Source: Flavobacterium sp. (lineage in GTDB: Bacteria; Bacteroidota; Bacteroidia; Flavobacteriales; Flavobacteriaceae). From it: DNA of 64,000 nt. The stretch spans positions 62,001 to 126,000 of the forward strand of contig NZ_JAPZUB010000037.1 in the NCBI RefSeq assembly GCF_027533505.1, read 5' to 3'. Below, in pieces: positions 1-8,233 of this stretch. The notes beneath the pieces were generated by a model. The model did no database searches, was not told the DNA's origin, and saw only the letters and a program-made list of their open reading frames with translations. Positions within the stretch are counted from its first letter, which is position 1. Each line of letters opens with the position of its first letter. Both the position numbers and the translations under genes were made by a program.

Positions 1-2030
1 ACTTTGCCCCAGCGCCAATTCGTATAGTCTGAGCCTAATTGATTTTCAAGCGCCTTAATCGCTTCATGAAACGAACGGTTCATTATTTGATTTCGGGTTT
101 CTGTAGTGCCTTTGGTTGTCACATCATCCCACCAAGGCGACTTCAGATTAACGCTTTGTCCTGCAATCATTTGCTTGAGAATATGGGTTCCAAGAAATAA
201 TGAAAAACGTTCTTCGCCCAACTCATCTTGAAAGGTATTTTTCAAATAACAATACAGCCATTTGTTGTAAATCGTAGGTGCGATGTCATACACGGCATGG
301 GTTCCTTCCCATTGTTGGAGTGTTTCTAACGCACTTTTTTCAGTAGCTGTCAATCCGTTTTTGGGGATACATTTTATCCAGTTTTTGACCAAACCAGGAT
401 AAATTACCGACGTATGGTCGTTAATCATGCGTTCCACATCCGTACGGTCCCAATTATTTTTGGTGGCCAGCAACGACTGAATACGTTTTGCACGATCTTG
501 GGGCAAATAATACCCGGGATACAAATAACCGTTGATGGGCTCGGGCTGGTTATTGGCCGAATACACATAGTGCCAATCGGGATTGATGGCATAGGGATTT
601 TCTTCAAAAGGCAAAAAGGTCCGTTGGTCGTCTTTGCCATTGGTTCCATCCAAAATAAAGTTGGGATTTACCCCATCGGGCATGCGATACAATTTCCCCG
701 ACGTAATCCAAGCAATATTGTTTTTGGCATCGCCGTACATGACATTCAAACCGGGGGCGTGAACGAGACCTACCTTTTGATAAAAATCATCCAAATTTTT
801 GGCATGACTCAACCCATAGACGGCTTCCAAAATACGATTGGCGTGTTGGGTGTAAATCCACGACATGGTTACTGGTCTTTTGGCATTCAATCCTTTCAAC
901 AATCCATTCATCACGGGTCCATGGGCGGTGGATTTGATGGTTAATGCAACATCGGCAGTGTCTTTTACTTTGAGGGTTTTGGTGTGCACCGAATAATTAG
1001 CATAGCCCGTTGCGGTTTTGTATTGATGGGCATTTTGCGGATGATTTTCCTCTAGGAAAAAGTCCAAATCATCATTTTCAAACATGGTCAATCCATACGC
1101 ATAATCGCGGTTATGACCGAGTAACGGAAACGGGGTTCCGGCCAAATAGTAGCCATACATTTCGTATCCTGGACAGGAAATATGGGCTTCGTACCAAGTG
1201 CCCGGTTGGGAGAACATAATGTGTGGGTCGTTGGCAAAAATGACTTTTTGGTTCTTGGTTTTTTCGGCACCAATTACCCAGCTGTTACTTCCGATAAAGG
1301 GAGGTACAGGCGATTGCTGAAGGAGTTCAGTGATTGATTTTGAAATTACAGCATAATCGTTGGCTTTGCCTTTATACGATTTCAAACGGGTTTTGGCTAA
1401 GGCACCGTCCAATCCAAAGTCGGCTAAATAGTGCATGCCCCATTCGTCACGGATTTCCGTCAGTAACGGGTCGGTTTTTTGGGCCATGGCAAAACTGAAG
1501 GACATGAAGCCAAAAATGTTGTACATATCTTTGAGGGTAAACGGTGTCTTTTCCACGCCGATTAAATCAAATTCAACGGGTGTTTTTCCTTCCACCATGT
1601 ATTGATTTACTCCATCGATATAGGCTTGGGCCAACAGGTAGGCTTCTGAATTTTTATCTAAAGCAGCTACGGCTTGGGCTGAATTTTCATCGATTCCAAT
1701 CCCTGCAAAGAACTTGTCGTTTTCTAAGGCTTTCGCCCCAAACAACTCCGACAGGCGTCCGGGAGCAATACGACGCATCAACTCCATTTGCCACAAGCGA
1801 TCTTGGGCATGCACGTAGCCGAGCGCCCGTAACGCATCTTTTTGATTTTGGGCATAAATATGAGGCACGCCGTAGTCGTCAAAATAGACTTTGGTTTCGC
1901 TTGACAAGCCTACCAGCAATTGTTCGCCTTCGTAACTCGGTTTTTTATACTGAAAATAGCTAAACAAAGTCAACCCTAGTAACCCTGTGATCAACGTGAT
2001 AACAAGCAGAATTTTCTTAATTATCTTCAT
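1..2030 (-). CDS. Penicillin acylase family protein (3' end outside window)
   Basis: The reading frame is open from an ATG at 2028-2030 to the window edge, about 676 codons, so the C-terminus is missing. An N-terminal hydrophobic segment (residues about 5-25) suggests a signal peptide or anchor. Family features are VYFDDYGVPHIYA near residue 47, the HAQDRLWQMELMRR block near 75, and IGSNSWVIG near 246. In the last, the Ser after Gly would become the N-terminal nucleophile of the beta subunit after autocatalytic cleavage. NPDWHYVYSANNQ and WRWGK near the edge also fit. Members hydrolyse amides such as beta-lactam side chains or acyl-homoserine lactones in the periplasm; the substrate here cannot be told. 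The neighbour upstream is an unrelated broken glycosyltransferase gene with its own terminator, so this gene is probably transcribed alone. Confidence 0.9.
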   Translation of the reverse strand, partial: MKIIKKILLVITLITGLLGLTLFSYFQYKKPSYEGEQLLVGLSSETKVYFDDYGVPHIYAQNQKDALRALGYVHAQDRLWQMELMRRIAPGRLSELFGAKALENDKFFAGIGIDENSAQAVAALDKNSEAYLLAQAYIDGVNQYMVEGKTPVEFDLIGVEKTPFTLKDMYNIFGFMSFSFAMAQKTDPLLTEIRDEWGMHYLADFGLDGALAKTRLKSYKGKANDYAVISKSITELLQQSPVPPFIGSNSWVIGAEKTKNQKVIFANDPHIMFSQPGTWYEAHISCPGYEMYGYYLAGTPFPLLGHNRDYAYGLTMFENDDLDFFLEENHPQNAHQYKTATGYANYSVHTKTLKVKDTADVALTIKSTAHGPVMNGLLKGLNAKRPVTMSWIYTQHANRILEAVYGLSHAKNLDDFYQKVGLVHAPGLNVMYGDAKNNIAWITSGKLYRMPDGVNPNFILDGTNGKDDQRTFLPFEENPYAINPDWHYVYSANNQPEPINGYLYPGYYLPQDRAKRIQSLLATKNNWDRTDVERMINDHTSVIYPGLVKNWIKCIPKNGLTATEKSALETLQQWEGTHAVYDIAPTIYNKWLYCYLKNTFQDELGEERFSLFLGTHILKQMIAGQSVNLKSPWWDDVTTKGTTETRNQIMNRSFHEAIKALENQLGSDYTNWRWGK

Positions 2031-2084
2031 AAAATCAATTTTAATTCCAAAAAAGTTAGTCTATAGCAAGGAACGAATGTAACA

Positions 2085-2110
2085 TAAAAAAAGCCTCATT
2101 AATAGAGACT
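2085..2110 (-). terminator. Intrinsic terminator after the glycosyltransferase
   Basis: On the minus strand AGTCTC, a 7-nt loop and GAGGCT form a 6-bp stem followed by a run of T. It lies just beyond the stop codon of the broken glycosyltransferase gene. Confidence 0.7.
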
Positions 2111-2119
2111 CTTTTATTT

Positions 2120-3151
2120 TTAAAACGAATTGACATTTTGTAGATTGTTATGCTCTAGCAATCGGCGTATTACTTTTTCAGGAAGTAAATTTTCCATGAA
2201 ATACCGTTTACTATGATTTTCTATATGAAGAATTTGCTCAGGATGCTGGATTAGTACATGAATTACATTGACAATTTCTTCTTTACTTCCTTCTTTAAGT
2301 AAAATAATGTCTTGACCATTTTGCAATGGTATTGCCATCTCATTAGAAAATGGAGTCGAAATAATTACTTTTCCAAGAGCTAAATACTCTGCTAACTTCC
2401 AACCATGGCATTGATCAACTGCTGGAGTACTGAATACAAATAAAGATTGTATTGTTTTTTTTAAATAAATTTCAAAGGGAACAACACCATCTGTTAAGAA
2501 TGCCTCCCATCCCTATTGATTACCATCCTTTCTAGGTGCGAAACCTCCTTCAAAATGAATATTTTTCACCTCTTTACAAGCGGCAATAAAATTAGCACGT
2601 AATTGGTTGGTCTCAGGATTATTTTTCCAAATTGTACTTACAAAAAACACATAATCACTCTTGGATTGAGAGGAATTATGAAGGTAAAAGGATAATGGTT
2701 TACGTAAATATTGAGCCCAATAGTTTGACAGAAACAATTTTTTGTGAGGAATAACAGAATAAAAACGTATAAAATTGAATCCAGCCATAAAAATCGTTTC
2801 TGGTAAATTCCATAGTCGAATTCCGAAACTAGATCCAATTGGAATTACTTTTTCAGCGCCTTGTCTCGGGACAACATTAGGGTTATAATTTACCTTTCCA
2901 TATACATCACACCACTCCAATTGTGAAAGTATAATTTCATTGCGGTCATTGGCATCGATGCATAATTTAATTTCCTTGTCGGGATATTTAATGATCACGG
3001 CCAATCCGTCATAAAAGCCAAATCTTGGAAATCGTTTAGTACTAAAAATAACCCTTTTTATCCCAAGGAATTTCTTCAAACCACTTATATAATACCCGTC
3101 GTAAGCTACGTTGCTTAATGCGTAAATATAAACTTTTGGACGATGGGTCAT
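2120..3151 (-). pseudogene. Glycosyltransferase-like gene interrupted by an in-frame TAG
   Basis: Two open segments, 3151-2513 (212 codons) and 2512-2120, are in the same frame and separated only by a TAG at 2513-2515. Reading through the stop gives one protein of about 343 codons. The N-terminal half begins MTHRPKVYIYALSNVAYDGY. The C-terminal half contains FSTPAVDQCHGWKLAEYLAL, then GKVIISTPFSNE and a terminal helix rich in basic and Leu residues. This resembles the nucleotide-sugar-binding half of GT-B glycosyltransferases. No frameshift is needed, so this is a single nonsense change (for example Leu TTG or Tyr to TAG) or a sequencing error. The ATG at 3151 is preceded in frame by a stop, which fixes the start. 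Family assignment is tentative and the acceptor is unknown. Confidence 0.6.
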
Positions 3152-3272
3152 TTGTTTAAGTGTATTCTAAAAATTGAATTTAATAAAACTTATTTTAGTA
3201 ACTTTAATTATTTGAAAAAAGAGAATTGAAATAACATCATCACATTAATCAAACTATTTTCAGTCGCCATTT

Positions 3273-4556
3273 TTACTGGTTTAATGCAAGAATCCCCCTT
3301 TTCAAAATCTGTCCAAATGCATACATATCTTCATACGAGCAATAGAAAGGAGCGGGAGCCAACCGAATTACATTGGGTTCGCGCCAATCGGTAATCACGC
3401 CATTGTTCATTAAATAATCGAACAAACTTCGTCCTTGTCCATGTAAATATACGGACAATTGACAGGCGCGTTCTTCGGGATTTTTGGGCGTGATGACTTC
3501 AAAATCGGCGCCTTCCAGCTGTTGGTCGATGTCGTGTAACACAAATTCGAGGTACGCAGTTAATTGATTCCGCTTTTGTATGAGACGCTCCATCCCTACT
3601 TCGTCAAAGAGTTCGACTGAAGCCAAATAGGGTGCTAATGACAATATGGGCAAATTACTCACTTGCCAACCGTTGGCCCCGTGGACTGGGTCAAAATCGG
3701 GTTCCATTTTGAAACGACGTTCTTTATTATGTCCCCACCAACCCGCGAAACGAGGGAGATTGCTGTAGTGGTGTTTTTCGTGTACAAAACAACCCGAGGC
3801 ATTCCCAGGGCCGGAGTTCATGTATTTATAACTACACCATGCTGCAAAATCGACATTCCAATCGTGTAAGTTCAATTTAACATTCCCTGCAGCGTGAGCC
3901 AAGTCGAATCCGACATAAGCGCCTACAGCGTGACCTGCTTCGGTGATTGTTTTCATATCAAACACTTGACCCGTGTAATAATTCACACCACCCCACAACA
4001 CTAGGGCCAACTCCTCGCCTACTTCCTTGATTTTGGCCAGAATATCTTCGAGACGAATATTGTGTTCGCCTTCACGTCGTTTTACTTCAACAATGGCGTC
4101 TTTGGGATCAAAGCCGTGAACGCGCACTTGTGATTGAAACATGTATTGATCGGAGGGGAAAGCTTTTTCTTCGCAAATAATTTTGTAGCGTTTGCCTTGG
4201 GGACGGTAAAACGACACCATCAATAAGTGTAGGTTTACAGTCAAGGTATTCATTACGGTAACTTCAGAGGGCAAGGCGCCAACAATTTTACCAAGAGGCG
4301 CTGCAAAACGTTCGTGGTAATCCCACCAGGGTTTCTCGGCATAAAAGTGGCCTTCAACGGCAAGATTAGCCCAGTCATTCATTACATCCTGAACAAATTG
4401 GGAAGCCGATTTGGGTTGCAACCCCAACGAATTCCCTGTAAAATAAATTACATTTTTACCGTTGTGTTGCGGAAAAATAAATTGATCGCGGTAGGAACGT
4501 AATTCGTCTTGTGCGTCGAGTTGTTGTGCGAATTCACGCGTATTTTGAAATGTCAT
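3273..4556 (-). CDS. kynU: Kynureninase
   Basis: This 427-residue PLP enzyme cleaves L-kynurenine to anthranilate and alanine (or 3-hydroxykynurenine to 3-hydroxyanthranilate) in tryptophan catabolism. Diagnostic segments are FTGNSLGLQP near residue 39, the cofactor-binding GFDLAHAAGN at 216-225, and WCSYKYMNSGPG, whose Lys (about residue 244) forms the Schiff base with PLP. Length agrees with the family (about 410-430). The gene stands alone; no kmo or tdo homologue is adjacent. Upstream is the repeat-filled gap before queA. No consensus -7 element is obvious, only an imperfect TACATTTA on the minus strand. Confidence 0.95.
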   Translation of the reverse strand: MTFQNTREFAQQLDAQDELRSYRDQFIFPQHNGKNVIYFTGNSLGLQPKSASQFVQDVMNDWANLAVEGHFYAEKPWWDYHERFAAPLGKIVGALPSEVTVMNTLTVNLHLLMVSFYRPQGKRYKIICEEKAFPSDQYMFQSQVRVHGFDPKDAIVEVKRREGEHNIRLEDILAKIKEVGEELALVLWGGVNYYTGQVFDMKTITEAGHAVGAYVGFDLAHAAGNVKLNLHDWNVDFAAWCSYKYMNSGPGNASGCFVHEKHHYSNLPRFAGWWGHNKERRFKMEPDFDPVHGANGWQVSNLPILSLAPYLASVELFDEVGMERLIQKRNQLTAYLEFVLHDIDQQLEGADFEVITPKNPEERACQLSVYLHGQGRSLFDYLMNNGVITDWREPNVIRLAPAPFYCSYEDMYAFGQILKRGILALNQ

Positions 4557-4617
4557 GGGTTAGTTTGTTTGGATGGTAAATGTAGTAATCTTGATTGAGA
4601 ATTGAAACAGGGTTAAA

Positions 4618-4744
4618 GAGTTATGAGTTATGAATTATGAGTTTACAGAACCATTGACTCATTGACCCATCGACATATTGACTCATTGACACATTGACTC
4701 ATTGACTCATTGACTCATTGACCCATCGACATATTGACTCATTA
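4618..4744. repeat. Intergenic 8-bp tandem repeats
   Basis: The kynU-queA gap holds about 26 bp built from gagttat/gaattat units (4618-4643). It then holds 11-12 tandem copies of an 8-bp unit, consensus CATTGACT with variants CATTGACC, CATCGACA and TATTGACT (4652-4744). A higher-order unit of several 8-mers occurs twice. The repeat runs up to the T-tract of the queA terminator. There are no unique spacers, so it is not a CRISPR array. Confidence 0.9.
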
Positions 4745-4772
4745 AAAAAAGGCCTTCATTTCTGAAAGCCTT
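4744..4772 (-). terminator. Intrinsic terminator of queA
   Basis: On the minus strand AAGGCTTTC and GAAGGCCTT pair over 9 bp (one G-T wobble) around a 6-nt loop. A run of seven T follows. It sits eight bases after the queA stop codon. Confidence 0.9.
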
Positions 4773-4779
4773 CTTTGTA

Positions 4780-5829
4780 TTATAAGATCAACATTGCGTC
4801 GCCATAGGAATAAAAACGATAGCGTTCTTTTACGGCTTCTTCGTAAGCTTTTTTCATCAAATCGTGCCCACAGAAAGCCGAAATCATCATTAACAAGGTG
4901 GATTTGGGCGTGTGGAAATTGGTCACCATACAATTGGCAATACTAAAATCGTAGGGTGGGAAGATGAACTTATTCGTCCAGCCATCGTAGGGATTTAGCG
5001 TGCGGTTGGAAGAGACCGAACTTTCGATGGCACGCATAGAAGTGGTTCCGATACAACACACACGACGTTTATTTTCAATGGCCTTATTCACTGTATCACA
5101 GGCTTCTTGAGAAATGCGTAATTCTTCGGAGTCCATTTTGTGTTTGGACAAATCCTCTACTTCAACAGGATTGAAGGTTCCTAGTCCGACGTGAAGGGTG
5201 ACTTCAGCGAAGTTGATCCCTTTGATTTCTAGACGTTTCAGTAAATGTTTTGAAAAGTGTAATCCAGCAGTGGGCGCCGCTACCGCACCTTCTTCTTTCG
5301 CATAGATGGTTTGGTAACGTTCGGCATCCTCTTCGGTGACTTCGCGGTTGATGTATTTTGGAATTGGTGTTTCCCCTAGTTCCTTTAATTTATAACGGAA
5401 TTCTTCATACGATCCGTCGTACAAGAAACGAAGGGTACGTCCACGGGAAGTGGTGTTATCGATAACCTCAGCAACTAAGGAATCGTCATCGCCGAAATAC
5501 AATTTATTTCCGATACGGATTTTACGGGCAGGATCGACCAAAACATCCCATAGGCGTTGTTCCGCATTTAATTCGCGCAACAAGAAAACTTCGATACGAG
5601 CGCCGGTTTTCTCTTTGTTTCCATACATACGGGCAGGAAACACTTTGGTGTTGTTTAAAATCATCACATCGCCATCGTCAAAATAGTCGATAATGTCTTT
5701 AAACAATTTATGCTCGATTTGTCCGGTGCTGCGGTGTACCACCATTAAGCGCGACTCGTCACGATTTTCAGCGGGAAATTCGGCCAGTAACTCTGGAGGT
5801 AAATGGAAATTAAAATGGGATAGTTTCAT
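4780..5829 (-). CDS. queA: tRNA preQ1(34) S-adenosylmethionine ribosyltransferase-isomerase
   Basis: QueA (349 residues, normal length) transfers and isomerises the ribosyl part of SAM onto 7-aminomethyl-7-deazaguanine at tRNA position 34, giving epoxyqueuosine. Recognisable blocks are [20 protein letters not shown] at the N-terminus, [16 protein letters not shown] near residue 53, the [10 protein letters not shown] segment near 185 and [10 protein letters not shown] near 214. [20 protein letters not shown] near the C-terminus also fits. It lies downstream of aroA, but a consensus promoter sits in the 85-bp gap, so it can be transcribed separately. It has its own terminator. Confidence 0.97.
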   Translation of the reverse strand: MKLSHFNFHLPPELLAEFPAENRDESRLMVVHRSTGQIEHKLFKDIIDYFDDGDVMILNNTKVFPARMYGNKEKTGARIEVFLLRELNAEQRLWDVLVDPARKIRIGNKLYFGDDDSLVAEVIDNTTSRGRTLRFLYDGSYEEFRYKLKELGETPIPKYINREVTEEDAERYQTIYAKEEGAVAAPTAGLHFSKHLLKRLEIKGINFAEVTLHVGLGTFNPVEVEDLSKHKMDSEELRISQEACDTVNKAIENKRRVCCIGTTSMRAIESSVSSNRTLNPYDGWTNKFIFPPYDFSIANCMVTNFHTPKSTLLMMISAFCGHDLMKKAYEEAVKERYRFYSYGDAMLIL

Positions 5830-5877
5830 CTTTTATAGCCTTTAAATTACATTGATTTGCCTCACGACAAACGGGTG

Positions 5878-5909
5878 CAAATATACTATGCGCAAAAGGG
5901 GGTTGTCAA
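5878..5909 (-). promoter_or_regulatory. Bacteroidetes-type promoter of queA
   Basis: On the minus strand a TTG (5907-5909), a 21-bp spacer and TATATTTG (5878-5885) match TTG-N17-23-TAnnTTTG. Transcription would begin about 45 bases before the queA ATG. Confidence 0.7.
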
Positions 5910-5914
5910 GTAAA

Positions 5915-7186
5915 TTAGGATTTATTTTCCGACATTTTCCCTGAAATCCCTACCCGAGCGAGATCACCCCAAAAAGTGGGATACGATTTCGATACCACCT
6001 CGGCGTCTTCTATTATTAAAGGTACTCTTAGGGCTAAAGGTGCAAAAGCCATGGCCATACGATGATCTTGATACGTCGCTATGGTTACATCGGGAATGAT
6101 GTGTGTTGAGGATTCAAGATGCAAAGAATCAGCGGTGGTTTGGATTTGTCCTCCTAGTTTTGAAATTTCTTGTTGTAAGGCTGCCAACCGATCGGTCTCT
6201 TTGATTTTTAGCGTATGTAACCCCGTCAAGGCACACGAAATTCCGAGTCCGAAACAAGACACTGCAAGAGTTTGTGCAATATCAGGAGCCCCCATTAAAT
6301 GGGCTTCAAAATGTGACGTTTTGGGTGGTGATACTTTGGTTAGTTGAAGGCGAAAATCGGGCAAAAAAGTGGTGGTTACGCCTAAATGTTCGTACAAAGA
6401 AACTAAGATTTGATCCCCTTGTAAACTTTCAGCCTGGTAACTTGTTAACGTAACTTGAGCGCCAACTTCTGATAAAGCGATTATACTATACCAATACGAG
6501 GCCGATGACCAATCGCTTTCCACCGTGACGGATTGACTAGTTGCCATGGCAGATTGCACTTCAAACGGTGCCACCGCAATGTGGTTCCCTTCAAAGGAGG
6601 TGGTTACGCCAATGTGATTCAATAAGGCCAGGGTCATTTGTATGTAGGGAACAGAAGTTATTTCCCCTTCCAAAGTTAATTGGAGTCCGTTTTTCAAACT
6701 CGGCGCAATTAATAATAATGCGGAAATATATTGACTGCTGATATGAGCGGGCAAGATCACTTGCGAATGCAATAGTTTTTTTCCTTGAATTCGCAATGGT
6801 GGAAAACCCTGATTTTTTTCGTAGGTAATTGCGGCGCCAAGCTGATTTAAGGCTTCGACAAGAACATGAATGGGGCGTTCCTGCATGCGGGAGGAACCCG
6901 TGAGCAAAACTTCTTTTCCCTCTTGTATCGCAAAATAGGCCGTAAGAAAACGCATGGCCGTCCCGGCATGATGCACATCAATGAGCACGGGATTTGAATG
7001 GCTTTTTTTGGACTTTTCAAGTGCTTGCATCATCACTTCCGAATCATCGGAATTGGAGGTGTTTTCCAATTGTAAATGCGGATATAAGGCTTGGAGCAAA
7101 AGAAGTCGATTGGTTTCTGACTTAGACCCCGTAATGGCTATTTCTTTCCCGGTATGTAAATTAGAATGAAGTAAGTGGCAAGTCAT
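5915..7186 (-). CDS. aroA: 3-phosphoshikimate 1-carboxyvinyltransferase (EPSP synthase)
   Basis: The 423-residue enzyme makes 5-enolpyruvylshikimate-3-phosphate from shikimate-3-phosphate and PEP, the sixth step of the shikimate pathway. Family signatures are GSKSETNR near residue 20, GTAMRFLTAYFA near 75, KIKETDRLAALQQEI near 330 and DHRMAMAFAPLAL near 380. The 3' end carries a short polar tail. Upstream is a block of short tandem repeats where no promoter is obvious. The chorismate-using genes at 14.4-18.4 kb are on the same strand but are separated from it by unrelated genes. Confidence 0.97.
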   Translation of the reverse strand: MTCHLLHSNLHTGKEIAITGSKSETNRLLLLQALYPHLQLENTSNSDDSEVMMQALEKSKKSHSNPVLIDVHHAGTAMRFLTAYFAIQEGKEVLLTGSSRMQERPIHVLVEALNQLGAAITYEKNQGFPPLRIQGKKLLHSQVILPAHISSQYISALLLIAPSLKNGLQLTLEGEITSVPYIQMTLALLNHIGVTTSFEGNHIAVAPFEVQSAMATSQSVTVESDWSSASYWYSIIALSEVGAQVTLTSYQAESLQGDQILVSLYEHLGVTTTFLPDFRLQLTKVSPPKTSHFEAHLMGAPDIAQTLAVSCFGLGISCALTGLHTLKIKETDRLAALQQEISKLGGQIQTTADSLHLESSTHIIPDVTIATYQDHRMAMAFAPLALRVPLIIEDAEVVSKSYPTFWGDLARVGISGKMSENKS

Positions 7187-7223
7187 GGAACAGGCTTAAT
7201 TTGATTCCAACGCAAGGAGTCTT

Positions 7224-7359
7224 GAGTTATGAATTATGAGTTATGAATTATGAGTTATGAATTATGAGTTAGAAAGTTACTAATTACTAGTCACTAATTA
7301 CTCGTCACCCCCGAAGTTTCGGGGCTAGTCACTAATCACCCCCGAAGTTTCGGGGCTAA
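7224..7359. repeat. Intergenic block of three short-repeat families
   Basis: Between the MazG-like gene and aroA lie gagttat/gaattat units (7224-7271) and degenerate cactagt/cactaat-type units (7276-7305). Two 23-bp copies of a hairpin-forming unit containing CCCCGAAGTTTCGGGG follow (7306-7328 and 7337-7359). The same three families recur at 12.6-12.9 kb, and the cactaat family again at 26.4 kb. Confidence 0.9.
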
Positions 7360-7369
7360 TTACTATTTG

Positions 7370-7696
7370 CTACTTCAGCTTCTCATTAGTATGATGGCGG
7401 TCGTGGTCGCGTTTCGCTTTCAAGTCCATTTTTTTATCAAAAGCAGCTTGCAAATCGACCCCTGTTTGATTGGCCAAACAAAGTACGACAAAGACGACGT
7501 CGGCCAGTTCTTCGCCGAGATCTTTATTTTTATCACTTTCTTTTTCCGATTGTTCGCCATAGCGGCGCGCAATAATTCGAGCTACCTCTCCCACTTCTTC
7601 GGTGAGTTGCGCCATATTGGTGAGTTCGTTAAAATAGCGAACACCATGATTTTTAATCCAATGATCGACGTCAAGTTGGGCGTTTTTTAGATTCAT
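7370..7696 (-). CDS. MazG-like nucleotide pyrophosphohydrolase
   Basis: A 108-residue all-alpha NTP pyrophosphohydrolase. The ATG at 7696 (MNLKNAQLDVDHWI) is preferred over the upstream start at 7738, because the extra 14 residues overlap the neighbouring pseudogene and have no family resemblance. The metal-binding pattern is visible as LTEEVGEVAR, a spacer of about 20 residues, then LGEELADVVFVVLCLANQTG, i.e. ExxE...ExxD. Relatives hydrolyse non-canonical or excess (d)NTPs to NMP and PPi. The tail is polar and His-rich (KRDHDRHH). The TAG stop lies at the edge of the repeat block. The target nucleotide is unknown. Confidence 0.88.
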   Translation of the reverse strand: MNLKNAQLDVDHWIKNHGVRYFNELTNMAQLTEEVGEVARIIARRYGEQSEKESDKNKDLGEELADVVFVVLCLANQTGVDLQAAFDKKMDLKAKRDHDRHHTNEKLK

Positions 7697-7697
7697 T

Positions 7698-8180
7698 TTA
7701 ATTCTTTTCGAGCACGATTTTTCCAAGCTCTTTATCAACAGCTAATTTAAAAATTTCTTTTTGGGAATCATACGACTCGACGGGAAAATCGACATGATTA
7801 ATTTCTTGCGTTGTAGTTATTGTCACTTTTCTCTCTTCGCCTTGGATTTGATATCGATAATTCATCCCATTATTTGACATTGCAAAAACAGCCGCTTTAG
7901 GAAGAACTGTAACTTTATACATTTCAGGAATTGATATTATCACTGTCGAAGTGTATCGTATTAGGTTAACTAAAATGTATTGGAAATGTTCGAGTTTCAG
8001 CAGAAAAAGAATTCCTCATTTGAGCTAAATAGACAAGAGGATTGATAAATACATTATTCTCCAAATAATCAAATTTTAAGCAACATGTTTTTAATAAAAA
8101 AGTAGCAGGAGCAGTACTATCCTTGGGATAATATCGCTCCTACAACTGTTCTTTACTAATTTTATATGATTGAAATTGTC
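7698..8180 (-). pseudogene. Decayed DUF3857/transglutaminase-like paralogue
   Basis: This is a relic of the gene family seen intact just upstream. From 8180 the minus strand reads KISKEQL, a stop, then ERYYPKDSTAPATF, matching the N-terminus of the 658-residue neighbour (LDELSQKF..., DTSAPAAV). It then jumps to NNVFINPLVYLAQ and RNSFSAETRTFPIHF, matching the neighbour's HISPLLFKTLSENPF and REYPVDF near its C-terminus. A stop and frame change follow near 7965. It resumes as VIISIPEMYKVTVLP to the natural end at 7698. So there is a large internal deletion, at least one nonsense codon and one frameshift. The 81-codon open segment from a GTG at 7943 is the surviving C-terminal piece and is unlikely to be a functional gene. 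Confidence 0.8.
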
Positions 8181-8233
8181 AGAAAACAAAAGAAATACTA
8201 ACTACACAAATGAAGAATATAAAACACGTTTCA

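Noticed and set aside
414..944. 176-codon open frame on the plus strand
   Set aside because: It lies wholly inside the penicillin acylase frame on the minus strand and has no family features; similar shadows occur opposite most long genes here.
4652..4744. CRISPR-like array of short direct repeats
   Set aside because: The 8-bp units are directly contiguous with no unique spacers, and no cas genes are near.
7698..7943. 81-codon gene from GTG as an independent small protein
   Set aside because: It is the C-terminal remnant of a decayed DUF3857 gene whose other fragments lie directly upstream.
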